Source: OCS116 sp051531935 (GTDB lineage Bacteria; Pseudomonadota; Alphaproteobacteria; Rhizobiales; OSC116). From it: a DNA stretch of 64,000 nt. The stretch is taken from the NCBI GenBank assembly GCA_051531935.1, contig JAOPTR010000016.1, positions 310,001-374,000 on the forward strand. Direction: 5' to 3'. A program made the translations under genes and the position numbers. The notes beneath the pieces are model-generated. The model made no database searches. It was not told where the DNA came from and was given only the letters and a program-made list of their open reading frames with translations. Shown here in pieces: positions 53,076 through 62,176 of the stretch. Position 1 is the first letter of the stretch. Each line of letters opens with the position of its first letter.

Positions 53076-53969
53076 TTATGGGAGGCGCGCAAGTGAAGGT
53101 TTGAGCGCCTCTTTCATATATGCGGCAAATATTTTAACTGCGGCGGGTATAATTTCGGCCTGTGGCCATGCTGCGTAAATTCCAACATTATTAGAGCCTT
53201 CATACTGTGGCAAAATGCGCACCAAGCGGCCAGTGTCTAACTCGTCTGAAATATCCCAAAGTGAGCGCAACGCAATGCCACTTCCTGTGATGGCTAATTC
53301 ACGTACAATTTCACTCGAATTGGTACTCACTAGGCTTTTACCTGCAATCAAAACCTCGCCTTTAGAGCCCGTAAGACGCCATGGCATTTGGTCGTTTGTG
53401 GCTAATAATTTATGTTCATTCAGTTGCGAAATATCTTTTGGTTCGCCATGTAACTTCAAATATTCTGGCGAGGCACATAGGATGCGATAATTTGTACCTA
53501 ACCGAACGCCATCAACACTGGCGGTTAAGTTGACCGCAATTCGTATGGCTAAATCTATGCCTTCATTCCTAATGTCTACATATTTATCGGTTAAATTAAA
53601 TTCCAAATCTATTTGAGGATGTGCTTGCATAAAGCCATGTAATAAAGGCGCAATGTGCAGGCGGCCAAATGAAGTGGGCGCAGATACACGCAAGCGCCCA
53701 GCAGGAATATGCTGCACTCCCGAAATTTTCCCCTCGGCAAGATGCACAGTTTCAAGTATTTTCTTAACATCTTCATAAAAGCTTTGCCCCGATGGGGTTA
53801 ATGAAAACCGATGGGTTGTGCGCAAAATAAGCTGCGTTCCTAAACGTCGTTCTAGCTCGGCCAAACGTTTTGAAACCATTGCATTCGAGATGTTTAGCTT
53901 TCGCCCTGCCCCCGAAAGGCTGCCTTCTTCCACAATGTTGCGATAAAGCTCATATTCACTGGTGCGCAT
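53076..53969 (-). CDS. LysR family transcriptional regulator
   Basis: A 297-residue LysR protein: N-terminal helix-turn-helix (EYELYRNIVEEGSLSGAGRKLNISNAMVSKRLAELERRLG) and the periplasmic-binding-like effector domain from about residue 90 (GRLRVSAPTSFGRLHIAPLL). It is divergent from glcG-glcB across a 129-bp gap, the usual LysR arrangement for the target. The sequence resembles the DsdC/CrgA-like branch with PTSFGR, so target prediction is by position only. It ends 6 bp from maeB. Confidence 0.88.
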   Translation of the reverse strand: MRTSEYELYRNIVEEGSLSGAGRKLNISNAMVSKRLAELERRLGTQLILRTTHRFSLTPSGQSFYEDVKKILETVHLAEGKISGVQHIPAGRLRVSAPTSFGRLHIAPLLHGFMQAHPQIDLEFNLTDKYVDIRNEGIDLAIRIAVNLTASVDGVRLGTNYRILCASPEYLKLHGEPKDISQLNEHKLLATNDQMPWRLTGSKGEVLIAGKSLVSTNSSEIVRELAITGSGIALRSLWDISDELDTGRLVRILPQYEGSNNVGIYAAWPQAEIIPAAVKIFAAYMKEALKPSLARLP

Positions 53970-54024
53970 AATTGTTATTTTCCTCAGAGCGAAAACAGTT
54001 TTTGTTATTTACCATCTACCAAAA

Positions 54025-54053
54025 TACCAACGCATAGTCTAGATTTATTGGTA
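54025..54053. promoter_or_regulatory. weak inverted repeat in the LysR/glcG divergent region
   Basis: TACCAA (54025-54030) and TTGGTA (54048-54053) face each other over 17 bp, with a further TACCAAAATACCAA direct repeat nearby (54017-54030). Location between a LysR gene and its divergent neighbour makes it a candidate binding site. Short arms keep confidence low. Confidence 0.3.
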
Positions 54054-54098
54054 ACGATTCTACAGATCGAAAATCATACATATTTTTAGGGAACCATT

Positions 54099-54527
54099 AT
54101 GAAAAGAATATCGCTCGAAGCGGCAAACATCATTATTGACGCAGCTTTTAAAAAAGGTGCTGAATTGGGCTTAAACCCGTTGAGTGTTTCGGTTTTGGAT
54201 GCAGGTGGCAACCCAATCGCGTTTCAGCGTCAAGATGGCTGTTCAAACTCTCGCTTTCAAATTGCTTCCGGTAAAGCTGCAGGCGCTTTGGCACTTGGTG
54301 TTTCGTCCCGCACGGTAGAAAAAATGGCGATTGACCGCCCGCATTTTGTTGGCGCTTTTGTAAGCCAAACTCCATTTGGCCTTATTCCTGCCGCAGGCGG
54401 ATTAATTGCTAAAGATGCTGCTGGCGATATTGTTGGCGCAGTCGGCGTCACTGGTGATACATCGGACAATGATGAATTATGTACCGTTGCAGGCATTGAA
54501 GCTGCAAACCTAATCGCACAAATGTAA
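54099..54527 (+). CDS. glcG: GlcG/HbpS family protein
   Basis: A 142-residue GlcG/HbpS-like protein (DUF336). Blocks: LEAANIIIDAAFKKGAELGL, SVSVLDAGGNPIAFQRQDGC, and GLIPAAGGLIAKDAAGDIVGAVGVTGDTSDNDE. Family members bind heme or small ligands; in E. coli glcG is between glcF and glcB with unknown function. It precedes glcB by 16 bp, so cotranscribed. No signal peptide. Confidence 0.9.
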   Translation: MKRISLEAANIIIDAAFKKGAELGLNPLSVSVLDAGGNPIAFQRQDGCSNSRFQIASGKAAGALALGVSSRTVEKMAIDRPHFVGAFVSQTPFGLIPAAGGLIAKDAAGDIVGAVGVTGDTSDNDELCTVAGIEAANLIAQM

Positions 54528-54543
54528 CTCTTAAGGATTTAAA

Positions 54544-56676
54544 ATGGCATATATTAACAAGTCTGGCATTGATTTTGCCGCAAGTTTAGTTGAATTTGTT
54601 GAACAAAAATGTTTACCCAATACGGGTTTAGACGCCGATAAATTTTGGCAAGGTGCTGCCGATATTTTTAAAAAATTCGCACCAAAAAACCATGCGTTGC
54701 TTGCTGTTAGAGATGATTTACAGACCAAAATGGATACGTGGCATAAGCAAAACCCGGGCGCGATTACCGACATGGATGGCTATTTAGCTTTCCTCACCGA
54801 AATTGGTTATTTAGTACCTGAACCCGAACAATTTGCTGTCACCACTCAAAATACCGACCCTGAAATTGCGACAATGGCAGGACCACAATTAGTGGTGCCT
54901 GTTTTAAACGCACGCTTTGCACTAAATGCCGCAAATGCTCGTTGGGGCAGCCTATATGATGCATTATATGGCACAGATGTTTTGTCAAGCAAACCACAAG
55001 GCAAAGGCTATGACCCTGTGCATGGCGGCAATGTGATTGCATGGGCTAAAGATTATTTAGACAAATCACTACCGCTTTCGACAGGTAGCCATAAAGATGT
55101 TAGTGCTTATTGCATCATAGATGGTGCCTTAACGCCTGCACTTGCAGACCCTAGCCAATTTGTTGGTTATGTGGGCAGCGAAAGCCAACCATCAATTATT
55201 TTGTGCCAAAAAAATGGCATGCACATTCAACTGCACATCAATGCAAATGGTAACATTGGTAAAACCGACAAAGCTAGTTTAAACGATGTTGTTTTAGAAT
55301 CTGCTTTGACCACAATTTGCGATATGGAAGACTCCATCGCTGCCGTGGATGTGGACGATAAAATTGCAGCTTATACCAATTGGCTTGGCCTGATGCAGGG
55401 TAATTTACAAGAAACATTTGAGAAAAATGGCAAAAGCCTGACACGTAAACTAGCGCCAGATCAAACCTTTAAAAAAGCCGACGGCGGAGAACTTACATTG
55501 AGCGGTCGCTCAGTATTGTTGGTGCGAAATGTTGGGCATTTAATGACCAATAGCGCGGTTAAGCTTACCGACGGTAGCGAAGGCCCAGAAGGCATATTAG
55601 ATGCGATTATCACCAGCCTAATTGCCATGCACGATTTAAAGGGCAATAGCCAATTTAAAAATAGCCGCACTGGGTCTATTTATATTGTTAAGCCCAAAAT
55701 GCACGGCTCCGATGAAGCCAAATTAACTGATGAATTATTTGACGCTGTTGAAGATGTTCTCGGCCTTGAACGCCACACAATCAAAGTGGGCGTGATGGAC
55801 GAAGAAAGACGTACATCTGCCAATTTGGCGGCCTGCATTAAAGCCGTTTCTGGTCGTATTATGTTTATCAATACCGGCTTTTTAGATCGCACTGGTGATG
55901 AATTCCATACATCTATGCAAGCAGGCGCATTTATTCGCAAAGCTGAAGTGAAAGACAGTGGTTGGATTAAGGCTTATGAAGCCCGTAATGTTCAGATTGG
56001 TTTAGATTGCGGCCTATCTGGCGTGGCACAAATTGGTAAAGGCATGTGGGCAGCACCTGATATGATGGCCAATATGCTTGAGCAAAAAATTGGGCATCCG
56101 CTTACAGGCGCTAACACGGCATGGGTACCAAGCCCAACAGCTGCAACTTTACATGCTATGCATTATCATGAAATTGATGTTTTTGCCTTGCGCGGCGAAA
56201 TTGCGGCGAAGCCAACACCTGCTTTGCCTGCATTAATGACACCGCCAATTGCCACTGATACAAATTGGCCTGACGATGTTGTGCAACGCGAGTTAGAAAA
56301 TAATGCTCAAGGTATTTTGGGTTATGTTGTGCGTTGGATTGATAGCGGTATAGGCTGCTCGAAAGTACCTGACATGGATGATATTGGCCTGATGGAAGAC
56401 AGAGCGACATTGCGGATTTCATCGCAGCATATTGCCAACTGGCTAACACACAGCATATGTACAGAAGCCCAAGTGAATGCAGCCTTTGAGAAAATGGCCA
56501 CAAAAGTTGATGGTCAAAATGCAAATGATGCAGATTACACAGCCATGAGCGATGGTTTTGATGGCATTGCCTATAAAGCTGCCAAAGCATTGGTTTTTGA
56601 AGGTGTTGAGCAACCAAATGGTTATACTGAGCCTCTACTGCATGCTTTCCGCATACTTAAAAAACAAGAAGCCTAA
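54544..56676 (+). CDS. glcB: malate synthase G
   Basis: A 710-residue malate synthase of the G isoform, condensing glyoxylate and acetyl-CoA to malate. Blocks: NARWGSLYDALYGTD near residue 120, ICDMEDSIAAVDVDDK (metal Asp/Glu region), KVGVMDEERRTSANL, GFLDRTGDEFHTSM (Asp/Glu), and LDCGLSGVAQIGKGMWAAPDMM. Cytoplasmic. With glcDEF it completes glycolate to malate. Ribosome site AAGGAT. Slightly shorter than the E. coli enzyme, within family range. A terminator follows. Confidence 0.95.
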   Translation: MAYINKSGIDFAASLVEFVEQKCLPNTGLDADKFWQGAADIFKKFAPKNHALLAVRDDLQTKMDTWHKQNPGAITDMDGYLAFLTEIGYLVPEPEQFAVTTQNTDPEIATMAGPQLVVPVLNARFALNAANARWGSLYDALYGTDVLSSKPQGKGYDPVHGGNVIAWAKDYLDKSLPLSTGSHKDVSAYCIIDGALTPALADPSQFVGYVGSESQPSIILCQKNGMHIQLHINANGNIGKTDKASLNDVVLESALTTICDMEDSIAAVDVDDKIAAYTNWLGLMQGNLQETFEKNGKSLTRKLAPDQTFKKADGGELTLSGRSVLLVRNVGHLMTNSAVKLTDGSEGPEGILDAIITSLIAMHDLKGNSQFKNSRTGSIYIVKPKMHGSDEAKLTDELFDAVEDVLGLERHTIKVGVMDEERRTSANLAACIKAVSGRIMFINTGFLDRTGDEFHTSMQAGAFIRKAEVKDSGWIKAYEARNVQIGLDCGLSGVAQIGKGMWAAPDMMANMLEQKIGHPLTGANTAWVPSPTAATLHAMHYHEIDVFALRGEIAAKPTPALPALMTPPIATDTNWPDDVVQRELENNAQGILGYVVRWIDSGIGCSKVPDMDDIGLMEDRATLRISSQHIANWLTHSICTEAQVNAAFEKMATKVDGQNANDADYTAMSDGFDGIAYKAAKALVFEGVEQPNGYTEPLLHAFRILKKQEA

Positions 56677-56697
56677 GCCATATAAATTGTCAAAATT

Positions 56698-56734
56698 AAA
56701 GCCCAACTCACATAAATGAGTTGGGCTTTTTTAT
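56698..56734. terminator. bidirectional terminator between glcB and the dehydratase gene
   Basis: A 13-bp perfect stem (56698-56710 with 56717-56729) and 6-nt loop. On the plus strand CTTTTTTATTTT follows; on the minus strand the stem ends in CTTTAATTTT. It can serve both convergent genes. Confidence 0.85.
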
Positions 56735-56756
56735 TTTATAATGATTTTAAATACCG

Positions 56757-58568
56757 TTAGTGATTATCTCTTGGCACGCCTTTAGTTTCGGCAAGATTTT
56801 GATATTTAACAGCATTTTTAAGCACCATGCCTTCAGACAACTGATCGACAATATTACGCTGAATTTCTTGCCATGGCGTTTGTGATTCTGGATAGTCATA
56901 TCCACCAGCGGCTTCTAAATCAGCATAGCGTTGGGCAAGCTCCTCATCCGAAATCAAGATATTAGCTTCACCTTTATTCAAATCAATGCGCACTTTATCA
57001 CCATTGCGCAAAATCGCCAATCCGCCACCGATAGCTGCTTCGGGTGATGCGTTCAATATTGAAGGCGAGCCAGATGTGCCAGATTGGCGGCCATCACCAA
57101 TACATGGCAAAGTGGTTATGCCTTTTTCAAGTAGATAAGCAGGCACCTGCATATTCACAACTTCTGCCGCCCCCGGATAACCAATCGCACCCGTACCGCG
57201 CATGAATAAGATAGAATGCTCAGTGATACCAAGAGCAGGGTCATCAATTGTAGCATGGTAAATTTCTGGGCCATCAAAAACGGTGGCTATGCCTTCAAAT
57301 GCTTCTGGATCATCAGGGTTATTTAGCAAGCGCTCTCTAAATTCGTCAGAAACTACGCTCAATTTAATAATCGCAGCATCAAACAAATTGCCTTTAATCA
57401 CTTTAAAGCCAGCTTTGCCCATTAATGCCGTATCAAAATCGCGAATCACGTCTTTATTGCGAGATGGCTCATCACGGCTATTGTTGCCGATTGTATCTCC
57501 AGAAACCGTCATAGCATTTTCATGGATTAAATCATGTTTCATCAATTCAGAAATCACCGCTTGCACGCCACCTGCCCGATGAAAATCTTCGGCCAGATAT
57601 TCGCCAGCAGGTTGTAGATTCACCAATAAAGGCACATCTAAACCATGTTTTTCCCAATCGTCTACATTCATATCAACGCCGATATGCTTAGCAATGGCAG
57701 TGACATGAATTGGCGCATTGGTTGAGCCACCAAGAGCCGAGTTAACAACGATTACATTTTCGAAAGCTTCTCTGGTCATAATGTCCGACGGGCGCACATC
57801 ATCAATCACCAAATCGACAATACGTTTGCCTGTTTTATAGGCCAATTGTCCACGCTCACGATATGGCGCAGGAATAGCACCACCACCAGGCAATTGCATG
57901 CCCAAAGCTTCGGATAAGCTATTCATAGTTGAAGCTGTGCCCATTGTATTGCAATACCCTGCAGATGGCGCTGAGCTTTCAGCTAAATCCATAAATTCTT
58001 CATAGTCGATATTACCAAGTGCGAGTTCCTCGCGAGAACTCCAAATAATAGAGCCAGAACCACACAGTTTACCATCGCGTGAATAGCCATTTAACATAGG
58101 GCCACAGCTAAATGAAATTGCAGGAATGTTAACCGTCGCCGCTGCCATAAGCACTGCAGGCGTGGTTTTATCGCAACCCGTTGTAAGCACCACACCATCA
58201 AGCGGGTAGCCGTATAAAAGTTCAACCAAACCTAAATAAGCTAGGTTTCTATCTAGTGATGCGGTTGGGCGTTTACCTGTTTCCTGAATCGGATGCACAG
58301 GAAATTCCATCGCGATGCCGCCTGCTTCGCGAATCCCTTCACGAATCCGTTTTGCTAATTCAATATGGGGGCGGTTACAAGGTGACAAGTCAGATCCTGT
58401 CTGTGCTATGCCAATAATTGGCTTGCCAGACTGTAGCTCTTCACGCGTAAGACCATAGTTTAAATAACGTTCTAGATATAATGCAGTGAGAGACGGGTTA
58501 TCTGGATTGTCAAACCACGTGCGTGATCTAAGCATCAATTTACCGTTTTCATCTCTATCTAATCCCAT
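56757..58568 (-). CDS. IlvD/Edd family sugar-acid dehydratase, XylD-like (D-xylonate/L-arabonate)
   Basis: A 603-residue iron-sulfur dehydratase. It resembles Caulobacter XylD block by block: SRTWFDNPDNPSLTALYLER, IGIAQTGSDLSPCNR, LTTGCDKTTPAVLMAA, PSAGYCNTMGTASTMN, GDGRQSGTSGSPSILN. Cluster cysteines lie in SPCNR, TGCDKT and YCNTMG. It converts a pentonate such as D-xylonate to the 2-keto-3-deoxy acid. The start at 58568 (MGLDRDENG) has GAGG 7 nt upstream; the frame extends to 58613 without a better signal. It stands alone; the remaining xylose genes are not in the window. L-arabonate or another aldonate are alternatives. Confidence 0.85.
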   Translation of the reverse strand: MGLDRDENGKLMLRSRTWFDNPDNPSLTALYLERYLNYGLTREELQSGKPIIGIAQTGSDLSPCNRPHIELAKRIREGIREAGGIAMEFPVHPIQETGKRPTASLDRNLAYLGLVELLYGYPLDGVVLTTGCDKTTPAVLMAAATVNIPAISFSCGPMLNGYSRDGKLCGSGSIIWSSREELALGNIDYEEFMDLAESSAPSAGYCNTMGTASTMNSLSEALGMQLPGGGAIPAPYRERGQLAYKTGKRIVDLVIDDVRPSDIMTREAFENVIVVNSALGGSTNAPIHVTAIAKHIGVDMNVDDWEKHGLDVPLLVNLQPAGEYLAEDFHRAGGVQAVISELMKHDLIHENAMTVSGDTIGNNSRDEPSRNKDVIRDFDTALMGKAGFKVIKGNLFDAAIIKLSVVSDEFRERLLNNPDDPEAFEGIATVFDGPEIYHATIDDPALGITEHSILFMRGTGAIGYPGAAEVVNMQVPAYLLEKGITTLPCIGDGRQSGTSGSPSILNASPEAAIGGGLAILRNGDKVRIDLNKGEANILISDEELAQRYADLEAAGGYDYPESQTPWQEIQRNIVDQLSEGMVLKNAVKYQNLAETKGVPRDNH

Positions 58569-58764
58569 AACAACCTCTTCAATTCTGGTATTGGCGTATG
58601 TTCGCCATTTCACGAAAGAGATTAATATATTAATGGCAAATAAACAATAGTGAAGTTAGATCATTAAGTGCGTAAATTAACGTTAATCCACCCAGTCTAA
58701 TTTGTGACTTGCTAGATACTTAAATCAAAGATAAACTTTAAGAAAAAAATTTAGGGAAATAAAT

Positions 58765-59061
58765 ATGTCATTTTTATCAAAAATATTTGGTGGAACCAAA
58801 AAAAATCAAAATAATGAACCAGTGATTTTGGGTGATGAAGACTATAAAGGATACATAATAGAATCCCTAGAAATGAAGCAGGGTAGTGAATTTTTGCTCG
58901 CGGGCATGATTAGTAAAACTGTAAATGATGAATTGAAAACTAAAAAATTCATCCGTGCGGATCGTCTGCATAGCAAAGAGCAAGCCAATGATGCTGCGCT
59001 TAAAAAAGGCAAACAGATTATAGATCAAGAAGGTGATGCCTTGTTTGATACGCCATATTAA
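58765..59061 (+). CDS. HlyU-like small protein
   Basis: A 98-residue protein resembling the HlyU family (named after a Vibrio hemolysin activator, but in alphaproteobacteria a small protein of unclear role). MSFLSKIFGG at the start, DYKGYIIESLEMKQGSEFLLAGMI and FIRADRLHSKEQANDAALKKGKQIIDQ are the family blocks. AGGGAAA ribosome site. It ends on the same TTAA that ends the convergent PilZ gene (4-bp overlap). Confidence 0.75.
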   Translation: MSFLSKIFGGTKKNQNNEPVILGDEDYKGYIIESLEMKQGSEFLLAGMISKTVNDELKTKKFIRADRLHSKEQANDAALKKGKQIIDQEGDALFDTPY

Positions 59062-59399
59062 TCGTCAAACTGCACGCCAATTAAATCGCCAGCGCGCCAT
59101 GCAATCGAACAATAATATTGTTGATTACCGAAAACCGTGGCCAATAAAAACTCGCGCGCGACATAGCTTGAATTTTGAACTTGAAGTCTAGCGCCATTTT
59201 CACCCTTATTCACCATCACACCATCAAAAACGCTACTGCGGTTATTGAAGATAATTTTGCAAGTTTTAAGCATTTTACGGCGTGGAAACTTACGTCTCTC
59301 AGGGCCAGTATAAATTATAGGAGCAGGTTCTAGCTTAGGCGCAAAGATCCCTGCCTTGGTATTTTCTCGTTTTCCAAAAACTACTGATGTTACTGTCAT
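59058..59399 (-). CDS. PilZ domain protein
   Basis: A 113-residue protein with the cyclic-di-GMP-binding RxxxR element (PERRKFPRRKMLKTCKIIF, about residues 33-51) and a PilZ-like beta barrel. The second PilZ motif, normally (D/N)xSxxG, is altered to NKGENG, so binding of c-di-GMP is uncertain. The first 30 residues are an unstructured-looking extension. Single-domain PilZ proteins of this kind are common in Rhizobiales. Confidence 0.75.
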   Translation of the reverse strand: MTVTSVVFGKRENTKAGIFAPKLEPAPIIYTGPERRKFPRRKMLKTCKIIFNNRSSVFDGVMVNKGENGARLQVQNSSYVAREFLLATVFGNQQYYCSIAWRAGDLIGVQFDD

Positions 59400-59529
59400 A
59401 AATCACCACTAAATAAGGTTCCCCCCTAATTCAACTTTGGTAATTATGACAAACATTGGTTGCTTTGAAAATGCAATATTGCACATAAAGTTAATTAAAA
59501 CTGAATCTAGATCATTGGTCTAATGCGGT

Positions 59530-59937
59530 TTATTTCAACTCTGCAGAAGCAAATAACACGCCAAATTCTTTGCACCAAATCACTACCGATCCAAACTCGC
59601 TCATGTCAATATCAGCAGGTATTTCATAACTTTGTTTGCCACTTGGTGTTATTAGTTTCGCAAGCTGCGTGTTTTTATCATTGGTGACATCTTGAGCGTT
59701 TTTAGGTGTTGGGTTCTTGGCAAGCCAAACATATAAATCAGGTCCAGGTGTTACGTAGAAATTTTCAAATTTCAGTATTGTTTTATCGCCATCTTTAACA
59801 AGTGTAGCTATTCCTTCACCATTATGAACAGAGTCTGCATCGTTAAATTGTCCTGTTCGGATAGAGTTTTCGGCCGCCATAACATTCGTTGCAAATAAAA
59901 TAGTAACTAATAAAACCATATTTTTAATAAAATTCAT
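59530..59937 (-). CDS. DM13 domain secreted protein
   Basis: A 135-residue protein with a signal peptide (1-21, ending NVMAAENS) and a DM13 domain: GQFNDADSVHNGEGIATLV, LKFENFYVTPGPDLYVWLAKNP, and the conserved GSVVIWCKEFGVLFASAEL with a single Cys. DM13 domains have been proposed to act in redox or electron transfer. Periplasmic or exported. Appears monocistronic. Confidence 0.8.
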   Translation of the reverse strand: MNFIKNMVLLVTILFATNVMAAENSIRTGQFNDADSVHNGEGIATLVKDGDKTILKFENFYVTPGPDLYVWLAKNPTPKNAQDVTNDKNTQLAKLITPSGKQSYEIPADIDMSEFGSVVIWCKEFGVLFASAELK

Positions 59938-60055
59938 AAAATCCTCCTGTGATATGACGGCAATTAGATCATAAATTTTGATCTATCACAATTGATGTTT
60001 CTTTTCTGGTGGTCTTCGTATAGCCTAAACATCAGTTTATACTTGGGAGATGAAA

Positions 60056-61225
60056 ATGGATTTTGACAAAATTATCAATAGATTAGACACCCATTCCATG
60101 AAGTGGGATTCGATGGAATCACTTTTTGGTGTTAGCCCTGTTACTGGCATTCCTATGTGGGTGGCAGATATGGACTTCGCACCACCAGAATCTGTAGCTC
60201 AAGGCATGCAGACTATGCTTGCAAACCAAATTTTTGGGTATTATGGACAAGATAAAAGCTATAAAGATGCCATCATCAATTGGATGTCCCGCCGGCACGA
60301 TTGGAATGTCGATGCTGATTGGATTTTCACCAGCCAAGGCATTGTAAATGCGTATGCGCTCTGCATAGAAGCATTTAGCCAAAAAGGCGATGCTGTGATC
60401 ATTTTCAACCCTGTTTACCACATGTTTGCCAATACCATCAAAGCCGCAGAACGCGAAATTTTGTCATCTGATTTGGTGAATGACAATGGTCGTTACGAAT
60501 TAGACTTGCCTTCACTAGAAGCCATCCTAAAGGGCAATGAAAAAATCATGCTTTTCTGCTCCCCGCATAATCCGTCTGGTCGTGTTTGGTCGCAAGCCGA
60601 ATTAAAATCGGTTGCAGATTTTTGCCAGAAACATGATTTATTGCTGATTTGCGATGAAATTCACCATGATTTGGTTTTTGAAGGCCATAAACATACAATT
60701 ATGTCACTTGCTGCCCCCGAACATTTGGATAGAATTATCGTTCTCACCGCGGCATCTAAAACATTTAACATTGCTGGCTTTCAATCTGGCAACCTTATCA
60801 TTCAAGATAAAGCACTAAGAGCCCAATATGACAGCACTGCAAAAGGTTTGGGCATCCATGGTAGTGCAGTAGGCATGCAGGCAACAGAGGCCGCTTATAA
60901 TGGCGGTGAAGAATGGTTAGAAGCTTGTATTGAATATATAGACGGCAACCGAAAAATATTCGATGAAGCCATCAATAAAATCCCAGGTCTGGCCTCTATG
61001 AAGCTTGAATCAACTTATCTATCGTGGGTGGATTTTTCGGGCACAGGCATGACAAATGTCGAAATTAATGACCGAATAAAAAAACAAGCGCAAATTGCGC
61101 CATCACCAGGCTTACAATTTGGCGAAAATGGCCGTTTATTTATGCGATTTAACATAGCTTGCTCAAGATCTGTAATCATTGAAGCCACTGAACGACTAAC
61201 AAAAGCATTTTCTGACTTACAATAA
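60056..61225 (+). CDS. MalY/PatB family PLP-dependent aminotransferase/C-S lyase
   Basis: A 389-residue fold-type I PLP enzyme of the MalY/PatB (cystathionine beta-lyase-like) family. Features: VSPVTGIPMWVADMDFAPPESV near the N-terminus, SPHNPSGRVWS, ICDEIHHDLVF (PLP Asp), the Schiff-base Lys in AASKTFNIAGFQ, and a C-terminal Arg for the carboxylate (FMRFNIACSR). It probably cleaves C-S bonds of cystathionine or cysteine conjugates. ATG 60056 sits 6 nt after GGGAG; ATG 60050 touches it. Confidence 0.88.
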   Translation: MDFDKIINRLDTHSMKWDSMESLFGVSPVTGIPMWVADMDFAPPESVAQGMQTMLANQIFGYYGQDKSYKDAIINWMSRRHDWNVDADWIFTSQGIVNAYALCIEAFSQKGDAVIIFNPVYHMFANTIKAAEREILSSDLVNDNGRYELDLPSLEAILKGNEKIMLFCSPHNPSGRVWSQAELKSVADFCQKHDLLLICDEIHHDLVFEGHKHTIMSLAAPEHLDRIIVLTAASKTFNIAGFQSGNLIIQDKALRAQYDSTAKGLGIHGSAVGMQATEAAYNGGEEWLEACIEYIDGNRKIFDEAINKIPGLASMKLESTYLSWVDFSGTGMTNVEINDRIKKQAQIAPSPGLQFGENGRLFMRFNIACSRSVIIEATERLTKAFSDLQ

Positions 61226-61228
61226 TTA

Positions 61229-61267
61229 GAAAACCCCTAGGCCACAACACTCGCGTTTTGGCCTAGG
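61229..61267 (-). terminator. terminator overlapping the end of the 102-residue protein gene
   Basis: On the minus strand CCTAGGCC (61267-61260... read as its complement) pairs with 61243-61236 over 8 bp, 16-nt loop, then GGTTTTCT. The stem includes the last nine codons and the stop of the gene. Confidence 0.55.
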
Positions 61268-61545
61268 CCGCTACTTTGTTTAGCTGCAGCCGCATCTATT
61301 GCACGTTGCTGAGCAACAATTAAAGTTTGCTCAACCGATGAGTAAGACGCATCGCTCTTAATGGAGAAAATATTTGCATTTTGTTGCATGCGAGAAATTG
61401 CCTGATCTGCAAGTTCTTGGCTGCGCGCGCGACGCGCTTCGCGTTGTTTTTGCATTTGGATAGAGCGCTGACGGCGCACTTTATTGGTGTCGCTGAAGCT
61501 ACGTTGCCCCCCTCCCCAGTTCATTTTTTTAAACCCAACTTGCAT
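61237..61545 (-). CDS. conserved-looking small protein of unknown function
   Basis: A 102-residue protein not recognised. Residues 19-45 are very basic and Gln/Arg-rich (NKVRRQRSIQMQKQREARRA) and probably a charged helix or coiled coil, followed by an Ala/Gln-rich C-terminal half. No signal peptide or membrane segment. Composition recalls small flagellar or nucleic-acid-binding proteins, but no family can be named. Its 3' end forms a terminator stem. Confidence 0.6.
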   Translation of the reverse strand: MQVGFKKMNWGGGQRSFSDTNKVRRQRSIQMQKQREARRARSQELADQAISRMQQNANIFSIKSDASYSSVEQTLIVAQQRAIDAAAAKQSSGLGQNASVVA

Positions 61546-61616
61546 AACAACCTCATGTTCGGGGTTTATTATTAACGTTTGTGGTTAATATCCTCTTAAA
61601 ACAGTGTAATTATGGC

Positions 61617-61646
61617 AAAAAAATAGCCCGGCCAAAGCCGAGCTAT
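61617..61646 (-). terminator. rho-independent terminator of the 87-residue protein gene
   Basis: On the minus strand a 10-bp stem (61646-61637 with 61632-61623, one G-U pair), tetraloop, then a run of seven T. It is 22 bp after the stop at 61668. Confidence 0.85.
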
Positions 61647-61667
61647 CTAATTTAATTTTTATGGTTT

Positions 61668-61931
61668 TTAGCGTTGGCTACATAAATTTACAATAAGCGC
61701 ATCATTTTTCTTGCGAATTTCGGTTGCAATTTTGTGAGCAACATCTTGATCAGCTTCCGGGCATCTAAGCGCAGCGTCAACAGCACGGTGTTGGCTTTCC
61801 AAAATCGCTTTAATCACAGCGCGTTCGACAATATCGGAAACCGCTTTATATTGCCCTTCATCCAGTTTGGATTTAAGCAAGCCGTTAATCTTATCTGTCG
61901 CACCATTTGCAATGGTTGTAAATTTGTCCAT
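61668..61931 (-). CDS. small hypothetical protein
   Basis: An 87-residue soluble, predicted mostly helical protein (ANGATDKINGLLKSKLDEGQ; SDIVERAVIKAILESQHRAV; CPEADQDVAHKIATEIRKKND), two cysteines. No family recognised. A good ribosome site (GGGAGAAG) precedes the ATG and a strong terminator follows the stop, so it is a real single-gene unit. Confidence 0.7.
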   Translation of the reverse strand: MDKFTTIANGATDKINGLLKSKLDEGQYKAVSDIVERAVIKAILESQHRAVDAALRCPEADQDVAHKIATEIRKKNDALIVNLCSQR

Positions 61932-62105
61932 TTTATTCTTCTCCCTAGAATTTATAAAAAGTTATATGTTTCATTGAGTTTTGTCAAATTAGTTTAAATC
62001 GGGGCGTTGGAAAAAGCGATTTCATCATAACAATCATCCCTTCAATTCTAACAATTGAAGGTGATTGGGTGACAACGAAATTGAAATATTGGCGGCTAAA
62101 TTGTA

Positions 62106-62149
62106 ACAAAACGAAAAGGCGCATTAATCATCAGATCAATACGCCTTTT
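62106..62149 (-). terminator. terminator of the histidine kinase gene
   Basis: On the minus strand a 12-bp stem (62149-62138 with 62125-62114, one G-U pair), 12-nt loop, ending CCTTTTCGTTTTG. It is about 30 bp downstream of the kinase stop. Confidence 0.7.
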
Positions 62150-62176
62150 TAGCACTAAATATCTGCATGGGAGGGC

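Noticed and set aside
59058..59061. Shared TTAA ending both the HlyU-like and PilZ genes as a regulatory overlap
   Set aside because: A 4-bp convergent overlap at stop codons is common in compact genomes and needs no special explanation.
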